Positions 10,101-20,739 of a stretch of DNA of 64,000 nucleotides are shown piece after piece. A program made the position numbers and the translations under genes. The notes below the pieces were generated by a model, which saw only the letters and a program-made list of their open reading frames with translations, was not told the DNA's origin and ran no database searches. This DNA is from Xiphophorus maculatus (taxonomy: Eukaryota > Chordata > Actinopteri > Cyprinodontiformes > Poeciliidae), in assembly GCF_002775205.1 (NCBI RefSeq), contig NC_036457.1:23146720-23210719 (forward strand), given 5' to 3'. How positions within the stretch are numbered: position 1 is the stretch's first letter; the number at the start of each line of letters is the position of its first letter.

Positions 10101-13100
10101 TTTGTTCAGTGATGTAGCTTTGAGAAAAAAATCAGTGAGTGTCAGCAGGTTGCCAGCTGTTTTACTATAGAGGACTTGTCACTAAAGACTCGGATTCAGT
10201 GTCCAGCACTATCTGTTAAACCCAGACAGTTAAAACCCTCTTTGTCTTTGTGCTGACACTGACCTGTTGTATTGTCTTCTTTAGTTCTCTCACATTGAAC
10301 TTGTTGGGTTATAGTGATTTATGTAGTAAACTGAACAGGATTATGGTCTTGGTCTCTCTGGACTTTGTTGAGTTAAATTTAGAGACAATAATTCATCCCT
10401 CAACATGTGTAAAATACCTGAAAATGATATTGACTTTGTTGCACCATAACCTGCCACTGATTGCCACGACTGTAAGGCTCTGGTGTTCCTGAATCTCTTC
10501 ACTTAGTCTTGGATGTCTTGAATATTATTGTTGCATATACTGACAGTTCCTTTACCTTTCTGTCCAGAATTTTCCACCTCTGCTGCTGAGACCAACTTGA
10601 TGAAGTTGGATGTTAATAAAGAGAACAAATATCCAGGTTCTCCTGCTAACCGAGGAGCACAGGACATGGTGAACATGGAGTCTGAGCAGATTTCAAGCCC
10701 TTTTGACACCGAACTGGAAGAAGGGGAAATTTTAAGCGAGAGTGATGAGGCAACTTCTAGTTCTCCTGTTCCTGCCACCAAGAGGGCAAAGTTAACGGAA
10801 CCAGTCAGGAATAAACCCAGCCTCCAGTCTTCTTCAAGAAGAAAACCTGAAGAACAGCGGGTTGCTTCTAAAGAACCTCTTGATTCAGCTGCTGTCTCTA
10901 CGCAAAGTCCCAGGAGTCGTTTTAAAACTGTTTGCCCATCAGCAAGCAAAGCATCTTTTTCGACTGTAGAGGAAATAATGGAAACATTCAAGATGGTTCG
11001 CACGGAGATGCGGAAAAAATACATGAAGCTTCATAAAACCTTTCCTAAAAAAAGCTTTTGGGGTGTGATGGACAATTTTCAGAAGTCTTTTTTAGAGTTT
11101 GTGGACGGTGCTCACTTTGGCCAGATATGCAGCGATGCCGAGGAGCTGAAGTCCAAGCTGAGGAAACTAATTACGTCTGTGTTTAGCAAAGTGCTTAATA
11201 ATGGCATAGTGAAACGCATTTTTGAACAGCAAGCAGTCAATCTAAAGCAAAAGTTGTGGGACTTTGTAGATGTCCAAGTGGACTACTTGCTCATGGACAT
11301 CCAGACAACACTGAAGAGCCTCTGCCAAGCTGTCCGGATTCCCACTGAAGACAAGAGGCCCGGTGGACAGGGGACCGAGCCTCAGCAGGCTTCAGTGAAG
11401 AAGCCGCTGTGTAAACAGAACAAGTCCCACCCCCCTAACTCCAGCCTGGGCCGGACCAAGTCATGTGCAGTAGTCCCTTACAGAACCGGACTAGGCAGCA
11501 GAGGTAAAGACATCCGTATGTCATTCACAGAAAAAGATGGCGCCTCTCATATACATCCTCCAGGACGCGTAAACACACAAACTACGGTCAACTTCCTGTC
11601 CGACAGCAACGCTGCCTTGTCTCCAGACAAAACTAAGATGGTAATCCCTCAGAACGGCTCTGTGATCGATAGAACAGACTTTGAGCTGCTTACTGAGCAA
11701 CAAGCATCCAGTTTGACATTCAATTTGGTCAGAGACTCTCAGATGGGAGAAATATTCAAGTGTCTTCTCCAAGGATCAGACTTGTTAGAAAGCACAGGGA
11801 TGTGTGGAGACAACACTGCCTGGGCTGTTGGGACCCCAAGGAAGGATGGAGAGAGATTTCTCAACTTTGCCACACCATCAAAGTTCCTCTCACCATCCAA
11901 GTCCGATACTTCAGCCAGACTCATTGCTACCTGGTCCACCATTTCACCCAGACGGAGGTCATCCCCATGCATCAAAACCCCCATCCCCCTCCACCCAGCC
12001 TTGTTCGATGAAAGTTGCCTCCTGGAGGTTCCGTCTGGAAACAGAGCGCTGCTGCAGGGCAGCTTGGCAACAGAGAAATACTCCATTCTAGCTGAAGATC
12101 TGGCTGTCTCCCTGACGATTCCATCTCCTCTTAAATCTGACAGCCACCTCAGCTTCCTCCAGCCAGCAGGCGTTGGAATCCATGTGGTGTCCACCCCAGA
12201 CAGCGTTATCAGCGCACACATAAGTGAGGATGCTCTGCTGGATGGGGAAGACGCTACGGAGCAGGACATCCACCTGGCCCTGGACAACTCCAGCTGCAGC
12301 TCCAGAGACAGCACCACCTCCCAAACGCCTGGCAGCACTCTGTTCTTCAAGCCTGACGTTCCTATGCAGGCACTGGTGATGGAGAAGTCCAATGATCACT
12401 TCATCGTAAAGATTCGACAGATGAATGCGGCTGCAGAAGGCACACTAATAGCTGGAGAGCCGTTGAGGCAGACACTGATAGAAAAGAATCAGCAGCATGA
12501 AGAAGATGATGCCCAGGAACGTCTGAAGGTCGCTGGTCAGACAGAGAACAGCACTGAAAACCCAACTTCTGGATCACACACCCATGAACAGAGATGGACT
12601 CCAGGAACCAATCCATCCAACCCAAGACAAGACACTTCTACTCAGTCTGGGAAAACCACTCCTGAAACGGATCCATCAGATCCCAGTTCAAACATCAGTT
12701 CATCAACTTCCCACAGTACATTAGTCCCACATCCCAGTAGGACACAGCTCCAAGTAGAGGCAACTCCACCCAAATCATTCCCATTCCAGTCCCAGAAGCA
12801 AACCAGTCCCCCCAGTGCCACTTTAAGCCCAAACACTAAGACACCGTTCTATGACTCAGGCAGAGAGGAGACCACCGTGTCCGAGTCAGAAAAGAGTCTC
12901 ACCATCGACACAAGCAGCTCATCAGAGAAAACCTCCAGGGACTGTGAACAGCTCCGGAAACGGAAAAGACGACAGGAAAAGCTGAAAGCCAAAAGATGTA
13001 AAAAGGAGGACAAGAGTCTGCAGGAGGTTTCTCCATCCAGGAAGAGTGACGAGGAGTTGAAACTTTCCCCAGCAGCTCTGTCCCCAAGCAGCCTGTCTGC

Positions 13101-14394
13101 CAAGAACATCATCAGGAAGAAGGGCGAGGTGGTGATGGCATGGACCAGGTCAGTAGCATGATTCACTGAAGTCACGTGGAAATAAAAGCACTTCTCGCAT
13201 GACTTCAGTCCACTCATAGTCATACCACAGTCATGCCATCAATGGCTCTGTTAAAGTCTTGACATTCTGACACTTTTTATGTGGAAAAATGTATCATTTA
13301 GTTATAGCTTTTGATCATTTTCTGCTGGCTGAATAAATCACAAATTAAAGTTGGACAGGACATTAGAACGAAGCAAACCAGCTTTACATTCCAGTGTTTA
13401 ATGTATCATTTTGTAATTGTGGTCATTAGAGGGCATTTCCTCTGACCCTGTTGGTTCCAGCACAGAGTCACTGATACTGAGTGACTGATACAAATGAGTT
13501 GATGTTGGTTTCTTTTTCTAGAAAGCTCATTGGGGAGGAGGGATGACTGGGAACTTAAAGATCTTAATGATTTTGGATGAACATCTTACTTTTATCATTT
13601 GGTTTTTATTTTATTTTTTATTCAATTTAACTTGGCTGCAGGTTAAAATTGCAGCCAAGTTTCAATCAGCTACATTTGATATATTTTAAATAACTGGATT
13701 GAATCGAGTTGACTATACAGTGCTGTTTAGGAAGAAAATAAATGCTTTTACTTTTGCACAGACAGATCATGTGTACATGTCTTGTTTTTAGCCTAATTTT
13801 ATTTTTATCCAAGTTAAAACAAACATTTATATATTAACTACATAAAACCTCTATAAACAAATATTATTTGCATATTTGCTATTATCCTAAGTTCCATGTA
13901 GAACCCTTTTCAATGGACATAGATGGAATTAGAAGTTAAAGCAAAAGTTTTGCGTCTGTTGATTAGTTTTGCAAATTTATTTTCTGTTTCTGTTGTTCCT
14001 CCACTGCCTCATCCAGATGTTCCAGTTGAACTTAGATGTCAGTGTGAAACACTTTGACCTTTAAGCAGTATGCAGTACTGTTGGTCAAACAGAGCAAGTA
14101 GGCAAGTTTAAAGTTCCGATGGTGAAAGGATGCTCAGTCTCTTTTGCTCATCCTCTCCTCAGAGATGAAGATAGAGCCATTCTGATGTTCCTGAAGACCA
14201 AAGGAGCTTCACGGGAAACGTTCTCCACACTGTCTGAGAAACTAAACAAGCCGTCAGGCCAGGTGAGCAAGTCTTCAGTCTTCAGGGTTTTATTTAAGGT
14301 TTGCAGTTATTTACTGTTTGATGTTTTTCAGATTGCTCACAGGTTTTACCAGCTTATGAAGCTTTTTAAGAAGCAGGGGAAGATGGACATATGA
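4080..14394 (+). CDS. casp8ap2: CASP8AP2 / FLASH, complete coding region in 9 coding exons
   Basis: FLASH is a large nuclear scaffold of the histone locus body. It binds Lsm11 of U7 snRNP to recruit the histone pre-mRNA cleavage complex, and has been linked to caspase-8 activation. Exons: 4080-4104, 5673-5750, 6009-6109, 6190-6264, 6557-6672, 6799-9185, 10568-13148, 14163-14262, 14332-14394, all GT-AG with consistent phases; total 1841 codons plus stop (human about 1980). Domains: VDIY and LDLY motifs in the first 60 residues, coiled coil about 69-131, seven-His run 137-143, long RS/RK-rich disordered part, SIM-like CVIDEV about 533-538, acidic LEEGEILSESD about 977-987 (ARS2-binding type EEGEI), helical block about 1056-1182, and a C-terminal SANT/Myb-like domain with AWTR-EDRAIL and FYQLMKLFKK. 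No frameshift seen. Confidence 0.95.
4860..4919. repeat. 22-bp tandem duplication combined with an inverted repeat
   Basis: Two identical 22-bp units (4876-4897, 4898-4919) built on GGGTTATTAGTGGG, preceded by its inverse CACTAATAACCC at 4860-4871, which pairs with 4882-4893. A related CTAACCCTCATTAGTTATTA occurs at about 4591. Confidence 0.85.
5037..5116. repeat. Perfect 21-bp-arm palindrome with a further inverted copy
   Basis: Left arm 5037-5057 and right arm 5063-5083 are perfect reverse complements around a 5-base loop (CATTC). The next 33 bases hold AGTGCAGTGGAGCTGCACTG and GAAGCTAACTACAG, which repeats part of the left arm. The whole block can fold in more than one way. Confidence 0.9.
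5673..5750 (+). CDS. casp8ap2: casp8ap2 coding exon 2
   Basis: 78 nt after TTCTTCCCCTCAG; encodes VDPGADEDSVDIYEGLDAAG. The VDIYEGLD segment equals human LDIYAGLD. GTAAAG donor, phase 1. Confidence 0.92.
6009..6109 (+). CDS. casp8ap2: casp8ap2 coding exon 3
   Basis: 101 nt; encodes LKDSLDLYEDIVAEEQ and ETSYTE, equal to human NCLDLYEEILTEE and EATYND. The LDLY-type motif of this N-terminal region is needed in human FLASH for recruiting the histone cleavage complex. GTAACA donor, phase 0. Confidence 0.93.
6190..6264 (+). CDS. casp8ap2: casp8ap2 coding exon 4
   Basis: 75 nt, phase 0 at both ends, acceptor TCTCTGCAG, donor GTTTGT. Encodes the first half of the coiled coil (NQIKELHRRLQQMETQ). 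Confidence 0.9.
6557..6672 (+). CDS. casp8ap2: casp8ap2 coding exon 5
   Basis: 116 nt; encodes SSENNRLKKNISALLRTARQ, very close to human INENQSLKKNISALIKTAR, the second half of the coiled coil. GTGAGT donor, phase 2. Confidence 0.94.
6799..9185 (+). CDS. casp8ap2: casp8ap2 coding exon 6 (first large exon)
   Basis: 2387 nt, about 796 codons. It opens with QVQKF and a seven-His run, then a proline/serine-rich and a long Lys/Arg/Ser-rich disordered stretch. CVIDEVDGGE looks like a SUMO-interacting motif next to acidic residues. It contains the Ala/His 19-residue repeat at 8408-8542. It ends in HVKSLQK with GTATAG as donor, phase 1. Confidence 0.92.
8408..8542 (+). repeat. In-frame 57-bp tandem repeat in casp8ap2 (about 2.4 units)
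   Basis: Two complete 57-bp units (8408-8464, 8465-8521) and a partial third, encoding 19-residue units rich in Ala, His and Asp (AAADEHADPHAHAAQHEH). The first two differ by almost nothing, so the expansion is recent. The unit is a multiple of three, so copy-number change keeps the frame. Confidence 0.95.
9662..9741. mobile_element. Palindromic mariner-like MITE, copy 1
   Basis: Near-perfect inverted repeat beginning CACTGCTCAAAAAAATAAAG and ending with its reverse complement, with ACAGGTGC at the centre and TA at both flanks (mariner-type target). A second copy is at 44971-45050. It is non-coding, so it needs a transposase from elsewhere. Confidence 0.85.
10183..10216 (+). repeat. Intronic copy of 34 bp from casp8ap2 coding exon 6
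   Basis: It matches 8773-8806 with two differences, including 24 identical bases in a row ending in CCAGCACTATCTGT. It is in the same orientation, 1.4 kb downstream, with no similarity outside the match. Confidence 0.9.
10568..13148 (+). CDS. casp8ap2: casp8ap2 coding exon 7 (second large exon)
   Basis: 2581 nt, about 860 codons. It starts EFSTSAAE after a CTTTCTGTCCAG acceptor and soon reads NKENKYPGSP and ELEEGEILSESDEA, an EEGEI motif of the type ARS2 binds. A predicted helical block follows (FSTVEEIMETFKMVRTEMRK to about LKSLCQ), then a long Ser/Thr/Pro-rich stretch and a basic RKRKRRQEKLKAKRCKK patch (likely nuclear localisation). It ends GEVVMAWTR, the start of the SANT-like domain; donor GTCAGT, phase 2. 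Confidence 0.93.
13149..14162 (+). other. casp8ap2 intron before the SANT-domain exon
   Basis: 1.0 kb AT-rich intron. It contains a small palindrome (AACTTGGCTGCA at 13629-13640 with its inverse at 13650-13661) and otherwise nothing recognised. A short ORF at 14119 merely reads into coding exon 8. Confidence 0.65.
14163..14262 (+). CDS. casp8ap2: casp8ap2 coding exon 8
   Basis: 100 nt; acceptor TCCTCTCCTCAG, donor GTGAGC. Encodes DEDRAILMFLKTKGASRETF and STLSEKLNKPSGQ, the middle of the SANT/Myb-like domain that in human FLASH contacts NPAT. Confidence 0.93.
14332..14394 (+). CDS. casp8ap2: casp8ap2 last coding exon
   Basis: 63 nt, phase 0; encodes IAHRFYQLMKLFKKQGKMDI then TGA. It matches human ...SERFQQLMKLF... 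and completes the C-terminal domain. Confidence 0.93.
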   Translation: MAHRFYQLMKLFKKQGKMDI

Positions 14395-15200
14395 TTGTCC
14401 CAGTCTACAGACAGGGAGATCTCACCCACCTCAATACAATTAAACTCTAAATGCCTGTTAAATGGAAAGTTCTGGAGAGTCCTGAAGAGTTGGTTCAACA
14501 CCAATGCTACGCTCCGTGGACTTCATTTTCAAACGACTGGAAGCATAATTGCTTCTTGTTGAGGAATTTCTTCTGTGTTGAACTGATTCATGGCTAATTA
14601 AAACAGAAAGCTAAAGGATATCTGATTTTTTGATTCATTGTCTGGAAATGGTTTTACTTTTGTGTTCATTTTTAACCAACTGAGACAGTTTTTTTGTTTT
14701 AAGCTCCTCTTACTGAAAATCCATGACAGTATCTGCATATTCCTTTTTCAATAGTATCAATTTGTACAGCAATCAAAACCATCTCAGGAGTATGTCTTCT
14801 AACGGACAGCTGGAAAATGTCCGTCTTCAGACTTGAAGTTAGTTTCCAGCTCAGGAAAGTTCCATGTTTTCCTGTTAGTGGATCACTTCTGGAAACTTGG
14901 AAGGATCACTCAGCAATAACTCATCTGCTGTCAAACAGATGGATTTGGTCATTATTGCAAACAATCTTTGTATGATGCTGGTCAACTAGCATTGGTGTTT
15001 CTAATGAAAACGTTTACATGTCCAATCAAGGCAGCAGAGAAGTATTATAAACGACTCAGATCAGCAGACTGTTCACACTGTTTCTGTGCCTTGATGGCAT
15101 CTAGTTGAAATCATTTGATTATATAAATCAAAACAGAATGCATTATTATTCTTCATGTTGTACATATCCTTTTCTGAAAATAAAGTTTTATTTATTTATG
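14395..15200 (+). other. casp8ap2: casp8ap2 3' UTR with poly(A) signal
   Basis: About 800 bp of non-coding AT-rich DNA from the stop codon to an AATAAA at 15179-15184 followed by a T-rich stretch. No other strong signal appears earlier, so this is the likely transcript end. Confidence 0.65.
15179..15184 (+). terminator. Poly(A) signal AATAAA of casp8ap2
   Basis: Canonical hexamer 785 bp after the stop codon, with T-rich sequence downstream. Confidence 0.6.
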
Positions 15201-15529
15201 CCTGTGTCAGATGGGAGGTTCTTTATAATGGATCTTTGTCTTTTTTTATGATGACATCCACTGAACAGAAAATGAATATATCTGCTCTCTGAACTCTACA
15301 CATTAAATGTCATTTAAGAGGATTTTTTATAAAAAATTTTTTAGAAGCACATTGGTGAGGTCAAACACTGATGTTGGGAAAGAAGGCTTGGCTCACACTC
15401 GTCTCCAATTTATGACTGGTTTTCTATTAGGTGAAGTTCTTTGACACCAAACATGCTCAGTCACGTCTTTATAAGTCCTAAACATTGCTTCAGTAATGCA
15501 CTTAGACTAGGCTGGAGCACTGAGTGAGC

Positions 15530-16040
15530 CATTTTATTGGGAATTACCACAGAATACAGCTACACTGACCTAGTGACCTGTAGAGTGTTTTTTACAAACT
15601 GCTGTCTGTGTGGTGACAGTATTGGACAAATAATCTGTGAAAAAAATCACACTGCTCATCCAGAAACAACCAATCAGAGTCAGGAGGTCTTAGCACTGTC
15701 TATCACATCAGTGTACATGCCGCTCAGTGTGCTAATGGTGGAGCAACAACTTATTGCAAAAAAACTATCTGCTGTCATTTGTGGCCATGCTAATTAGCCT
15801 GAGCATTCATGACAGGCGCCGCTGTGGGGAGGGAGCTGTAGCATAGCAGAGAGAAAGGAGGATGTGGTGAGCAGCGTGTACACCAGCATGATTGCAAGTG
15901 CTAAGACCCTCCTCCTAGCTCTGATTGGTTGTGTTTGAATGTGGTGTATTTCTGCAGATGGCAATAGAACCACAGGGAGGAGGCAGGGGAGCTTGATTTT
16001 TTCACAGACTGTCTAATATACTGTCATCTAAATCCACATG
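15530..16040 (+). repeat. Diverged copy of a ~580-bp interspersed repeat family
   Basis: It shares landmarks in order with 59057-59634: TGTGGTGACAGT, ACCAATCAGAG, AATGGTGGAGCAACAACTTAT, AGCATAGCAGAG, GCACTAAGACCCTCCTCCT-type sequence, TTTTTCACAGACT and ATACTGTCA. It lacks clear terminal repeats. The 86-residue open frame within it (15537-15797) is not a gene. Confidence 0.65.
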
Positions 16041-16639
16041 AGAACGACTTTGTAAAGGCTTTGGAATGGAACAGCAAAATTCCAAAACTAAATTGAACAG
16101 GCAGTCTGTGGGCTAACCTGGAGAAAGCTGTAGACAAGAAGTGAGAACAGATTTTTCTAGACAAGAGTGGGCAGATACTAACAAGTCAAGATGATGAAAG
16201 ACTTTTAACAGTGAAGACTGAATTCTGATAAGGAATCACAAGGTATTCATTCAAGAGTGTGAACAAATGATTAAACTGACTTACATGTGATTTTCCCAGA
16301 TTAATGGCCTTCATTCACTGTATTCAAACAGGAAGGGATGAGGAGGGTTTCATCCAGAAAGGCTCCAGATCAAGTTAGTGACGGCAGGGTCAAGGACCAA
16401 AGCCTGTGGATACTGAGTGCCTGAGCTGCTGCTGCTCTAAGTAACCTAACCTGCTGATATTCAAGATCCAGAGTAATGGAGAAACTTGTTGAATCTTTGT
16501 TGTTTTAGTCATGTTATAGTTCCCCTGGAGCCTAAGGAAGCCTGAAAGCTTTGGACAAAGCTGTATATTGACACCTTAGTCAGCGCTATTTCCAGTTTAG
16601 TGTCCTGATAAAAGTGTGGTAGGATGAAACTGACCTCGG
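16041..16639 (+). other. Upstream region of gja10
   Basis: About 600 bp with no ORF or repeat I recognise; likely contains gja10 promoter sequence. No clear TATA box that I would defend. Confidence 0.4.
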
Positions 16640-16846
16640 GGCGTTGTAGGCCTGTGTGGAGGATCAATAGCTTCAAACTGGAGACCTAGTTAGCAGCAAC
16701 ATTGAAACAGAGTCGGCCACAGAGCACAGCGGGGTTTTAGCAGTCTTCAAGGGACAGCCAATGAGTCCTGATGTTGCTGCAGATGGATCATCTTTTTTGT
16801 AAGATCTTTATAATCAAATACACAAAGCAAGGTCTCTAGAAGACTG
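16640..16846 (+). other. gja10: Probable non-coding 5' exon of gja10
   Basis: A strong donor (AGACTG then GTAAGTAC, GT at 16847-16848) lies just before an acceptor ACTCACAG (16927-16928), leaving an intron of only 82 bp in front of the coding exon. Connexin genes typically carry one 5' UTR intron. The exon start is a guess. Confidence 0.5.
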
Positions 16847-16949
16847 GTAAGTACAGCTTTTCCTTTGATATTTAAAACATTAACATAAAAGTCTTACAAT
16901 ACACGTTATCTTCTTTATTCACTCACAGCTACTAATAATGTGAGAGAAA

Positions 16950-18395
16950 ATGGGGGACTGGAATTTGTTGGGGAGCATCTTAGAAGAGGTCCACGTTCAT
17001 TCGACCATTGTGGGGAAAATCTGGCTCACCATCCTCTTTATCTTCCGGATGCTTGTACTTGGTGTTGCAGCAGAGGATGTTTGGGACGATGAGCAAAGCG
17101 AGTTTGTCTGCAACACAGAGCAGCCAGGCTGCAAGACTGTCTGCTACGACCAGGCTTTCCCTATCTCCCTCATACGCTACTGGGTCCTGCAGATCATCTT
17201 TGTGTCCTCTCCCTCACTGGTCTACATGGGCCATGCTCTGTATCGCCTGAGAACCCTTGAAAAAGAGAGGCACAGAAAGAAGGCCTGCCTGAAGGCAGAG
17301 CTGGAGGGGGCAGATGCTGACCAGGAGGACCACAAGAGAATCGAGCGGGAGCTCAGGAAGTTAGACGAACAGAAGAAAGTCAGGAAAGCTCCGCTCAGAG
17401 GATCATTGCTGCGCACGTATGTTTTTCATATCCTGACCAGGTCTGTGGTGGAGGTGGGTTTCATCATTGGTCAGTGTGCTCTTTTTGGCATTGGACTATC
17501 TCCTCTGTACAAGTGTGAGAGACTGCCGTGCCCCAACAGTGTTGACTGTTTTGTGTCGAGGCCTACAGAGAAAAATATTTTCATGGTGTTCATGCTTGTC
17601 ATTGCCGGAGTGTCTTTGTTTCTCAACCTTCTGGAGATTTTCCATCTGGGTGTGAAGAAGATCAAGCAAATCCTTTATGGATACAAATATGGAGATGATG
17701 ACAGTGTCTGCAGGTCAAAGAAAAATTCTATAGTGCAGCAGATTTGTGTTCTCACTAACTCCTCACCACAAAGGCTGATCCAGCTAACTCAAGTTGCCAG
17801 TCCTGTTACATCAGATCCTTACAAGGATGCTCAAAGAGATGTGCTGCCTTGTAACTTGGTTGCAGCAGGTTGCCAGAATACAGAAGGCATGAACATCTCA
17901 CAGCAGCGTCCTGCACAGACGTTCCGGCCGAGCCAAGGTGACATCCAGCTTTTGAGACAACTGGGGGCTGTGGAGCGGCGGCACACTCTGGAGAACAGAA
18001 AACCGTCCTTCAGCAGCGATGAGTCAAACGGACCTCATTGCTTGGGCAAGCCTCACTATGCAGGACCGCGAGCAACGCTGGTGGCCAGCCACATTGAGAT
18101 CCCAGCTGCCCTGAGGATCCCTCAGAGGAAGCAGAGTAAAGTCAGTGTCTGCAAGGAACTCAGTGACATGAGTGATTCTCCAGAGAGCGACCACTATCCC
18201 ACAGCCAGGAAGTGCAGCTTTATGTCCCGAGGACTGTCAGAGGCCAAGCTTGCCAGTCCGTCTGACAGCGACGCCTCTCAGAGTGGAACAGATACCGAGG
18301 CCCAGCACTTCAACCAGGGGGAAAGCCCAGTGATGACCCCACCACCCCCTGCCTCTGGGAGGAGGATGTCCATGGTAAAAACACATTCCTTCTAG
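16950..18395 (+). CDS. gja10: Connexin, gap junction protein alpha 10 (Cx52/Cx62 type)
   Basis: Forms hexameric connexons that couple neighbouring cells; in other vertebrates GJA10 orthologues serve retinal horizontal cells. 481 residues in one uninterrupted exon. Four membrane segments at about 20-42, 72-95, 152-178 and 209-232, N-terminus [15 protein letters not shown]. First extracellular loop cysteines C54-X6-C61-X3-C65; second loop C189-X4-C194-X5-C200, the alpha-connexin pattern; the docking motif SRPTEK follows. The cytoplasmic loop (about 101-150) is highly charged, and the tail (about 235-481) is Ser/Pro-rich and ends [11 protein letters not shown]. Near-identity to human GJA10 in the core ([32 protein letters not shown]) and position between casp8ap2 and bach2 fix the assignment; which teleost duplicate (a or b) I cannot tell. 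Confidence 0.95.
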   Translation: MGDWNLLGSILEEVHVHSTIVGKIWLTILFIFRMLVLGVAAEDVWDDEQSEFVCNTEQPGCKTVCYDQAFPISLIRYWVLQIIFVSSPSLVYMGHALYRLRTLEKERHRKKACLKAELEGADADQEDHKRIERELRKLDEQKKVRKAPLRGSLLRTYVFHILTRSVVEVGFIIGQCALFGIGLSPLYKCERLPCPNSVDCFVSRPTEKNIFMVFMLVIAGVSLFLNLLEIFHLGVKKIKQILYGYKYGDDDSVCRSKKNSIVQQICVLTNSSPQRLIQLTQVASPVTSDPYKDAQRDVLPCNLVAAGCQNTEGMNISQQRPAQTFRPSQGDIQLLRQLGAVERRHTLENRKPSFSSDESNGPHCLGKPHYAGPRATLVASHIEIPAALRIPQRKQSKVSVCKELSDMSDSPESDHYPTARKCSFMSRGLSEAKLASPSDSDASQSGTDTEAQHFNQGESPVMTPPPPASGRRMSMVKTHSF

Positions 18396-18473
18396 TGAAA
18401 ACTGTAGCACCCTATATTACGCTTAACCTGCTATAATGCTGAAAATGTTTTTTTTGTTTTTTTTTGCTGATGC

Positions 18474-18479
18474 AATAAA
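18474..18479 (+). terminator. Poly(A) signal AATAAA of gja10
   Basis: Canonical hexamer about 80 bp after the stop codon. It would give a very short 3' UTR; longer forms cannot be excluded. Confidence 0.6.
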
Positions 18480-19719
18480 ACTACTCATATTTGATTCAGT
18501 GAAGTCGAAGAAAGAGATTTTACAACAGGACACCCAGGCCGGTCCTGGTTCTTAGCCCAGAGCATTTCATGATGATGACACATCATAATAGATGATGTTA
18601 TGATTTACTGGTACAAAAGAAATGTCTCAGTTGATAAGCAAAATGATATATATATATAAAAAACTTTACTCATAAGTCCTATGAAGAGAAGGCAACACCA
18701 AAACAAATCTCTGCCATGGAAAATCAGCCCAAAACTTACCAAGTCATACAGTAAATCTGTGAAAACTGTGCTGTTGTCTAATTTTGTGTGGAGGGTATTT
18801 AGATATAGATCTGATGCACAATGCTCCAGTCAAATCTTCAAACAAGACCACCTAAATATGTATGAGTTAGGTCAGCAGCATGAGCTCCACCACCATGCAC
18901 ACAGGAGCATTATTTAACTGAGAAAAATAGTGACCAGCACAAAATTGTGTTTTGTGCATCAGAGAAGTTTGAGATTTAGATTCATATCCATCTCCGTCTG
19001 AACAATATGTTTATTAATGCATATCTCACCAGTACTACAAGTCAAACATTTCAGATAAAGGATGTCTGAACTTTTTCAACCATTCAGTTGTATTTAGTAT
19101 GCTCAAAATTACTGACTGGACACACCACCTGATTATCAGGAAATAAAAATCAAATAGTTTTCCATCTCAGTTATTGTTTTATGATCACTTGCCTGATGAG
19201 GTTTGATATTAAATAACATTAGCTAAAGGATTATGTTTAGCACTGAAGAGAGAACAAGTTCTGCACACTTATGGAAAACAAACAACTTCTCTCCAAAATA
19301 TAAAAGAATGTATTAACAAAATTTTATTTCTATATTTATTAACAAGATACAGTTCAAAATTAATTATCAGGTGGTGAAGCATAAAACTCACTAATTTAGT
19401 AATACTGAACTAAACTACTAGAAGTAAAAATGAAAGAACAATGAAAAACCACCAGAATAAATAAGAATAAATTCAATAACCAATTAAATAATGGAGTAAT
19501 ATCACAGTTCAGAATGAGTATGTAATTTAGTACCAAGAAATAATTTGGAATGAGGACAAATTAACTTTAAACTAAATCAAATTCAGCTTAAGACTAAATT
19601 GAGAACAACACTTTGTATGTGTTCAGCAGTTCACCATGCTTAGCAGAAGTGAAGATAAAAACATTTTGCAAAGTAATGTTTCATGAACTAATTTGCTAAG
19701 AGGTTGATACAACAACAGC
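18480..19719. other. Intergenic, no gene seen
   Basis: AT-rich sequence downstream of gja10 with a short (TA)n run near 18647. I see no ORF or repeat family of note. Confidence 0.6.
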
Positions 19720-19930
19720 ATATCTTTAATGTATTTTAGTGCTAAACCATTCAGTGATTTATAAATTAACAGTATTTTAAAGTCTATTCTCTCACTGTAA
19801 GGACTCTAGAACTGGTGTGATGTTTTCTATCTTCCTGGTTTTAGTCAGAACACCAGCAGCAGCGCTCTGGATCAGCTGCAGCTGGAGGTTTGATTTTTCT
19901 TTAGGCAGACCTGTGAAGACATAACTCAAG
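19720..19930. repeat. Fragment of an interspersed fish repeat
   Basis: Contains CTAGAACTGGTGTGATGTTT, TCTTCCTGGTTTTAGTCAGA, ACACCAGCAGCAGCGCTCTG and GACCTGTGAAGACATA, which I recognise as a repeat common in teleost introns and UTRs. I do not know its class and see no borders. Confidence 0.5.
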
Positions 19931-20739
19931 ATATACATTGTAGAGTAATGTATATGTTGAAAATATAGAAATATTAAGTCTTTTTAAAAAACTTTGAAAT
20001 AAGAAAAGTCTACTTTTTGGATAACAAAAGACTAACCACAACTTTTTTTTTCTTTCAGAGCATGATTCTAGAGTTGTCTTCAATCATGAAGAAGTGAACC
20101 AGAAACATCCATGTTGGCGTGAGGCCAGAGGCACTGAGGACTTCTGTAGACATAAGCACTCACATCATGTTTCACCTCATTTCTAGTTTCAGTGTAACTT
20201 TCACCATCTGATGGTATTCACTCATACACTTAGAGTTTCTGTGTTTAGGTTTGTGGATCCAATCACTGATTCATTTGTGTCAATTCATGCATGGCTGGAC
20301 ATAAAGTGAGTCTCAACATCTTACATAGCAAAGATGTTGGATTACAGGATGTAACTAAGGACAGTGGGCAATGACAGAGAAATACAATAAAATTCTTTTG
20401 ATAACATTTTCAGATACTATTTCTTTTCTTGTGCAGTACACACATCTAACTTATCCTTATATTTTTTGTTCTTTTTACAGAGAGGGGACATTATCACCAG
20501 CTACTGAGTCTGTGCATTAGTTAACCTTAACTTCATAGTACTGAACAACTTATTGTTGTATCATTAAATTATTTTTATTTGTCAGGTTTTAGAAAACATT
20601 AACCAGCGTTTAAAACATTTAGCTCATATACAGTATGCTTTAGTTATTTTTTTTAGGTAAGTGGGAATGTCCTTTTAACTTAATACAAATATGTATGTCA
20701 TAATCTAATATCAGTACCTCTGGGGCTCTATGACGCCTC

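Larger units (their letters stand above)
9186..10567 (+). other. casp8ap2 intron between the two large exons
   Basis: 1.38 kb intron. It holds a palindromic miniature transposon (9662-9741), then a stretch resembling a common fish repeat end (CCTTTATTGTCCCACAAAAG, about 9760-9780), and a 34-bp copy of exon sequence at 10183-10216. Confidence 0.75.
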
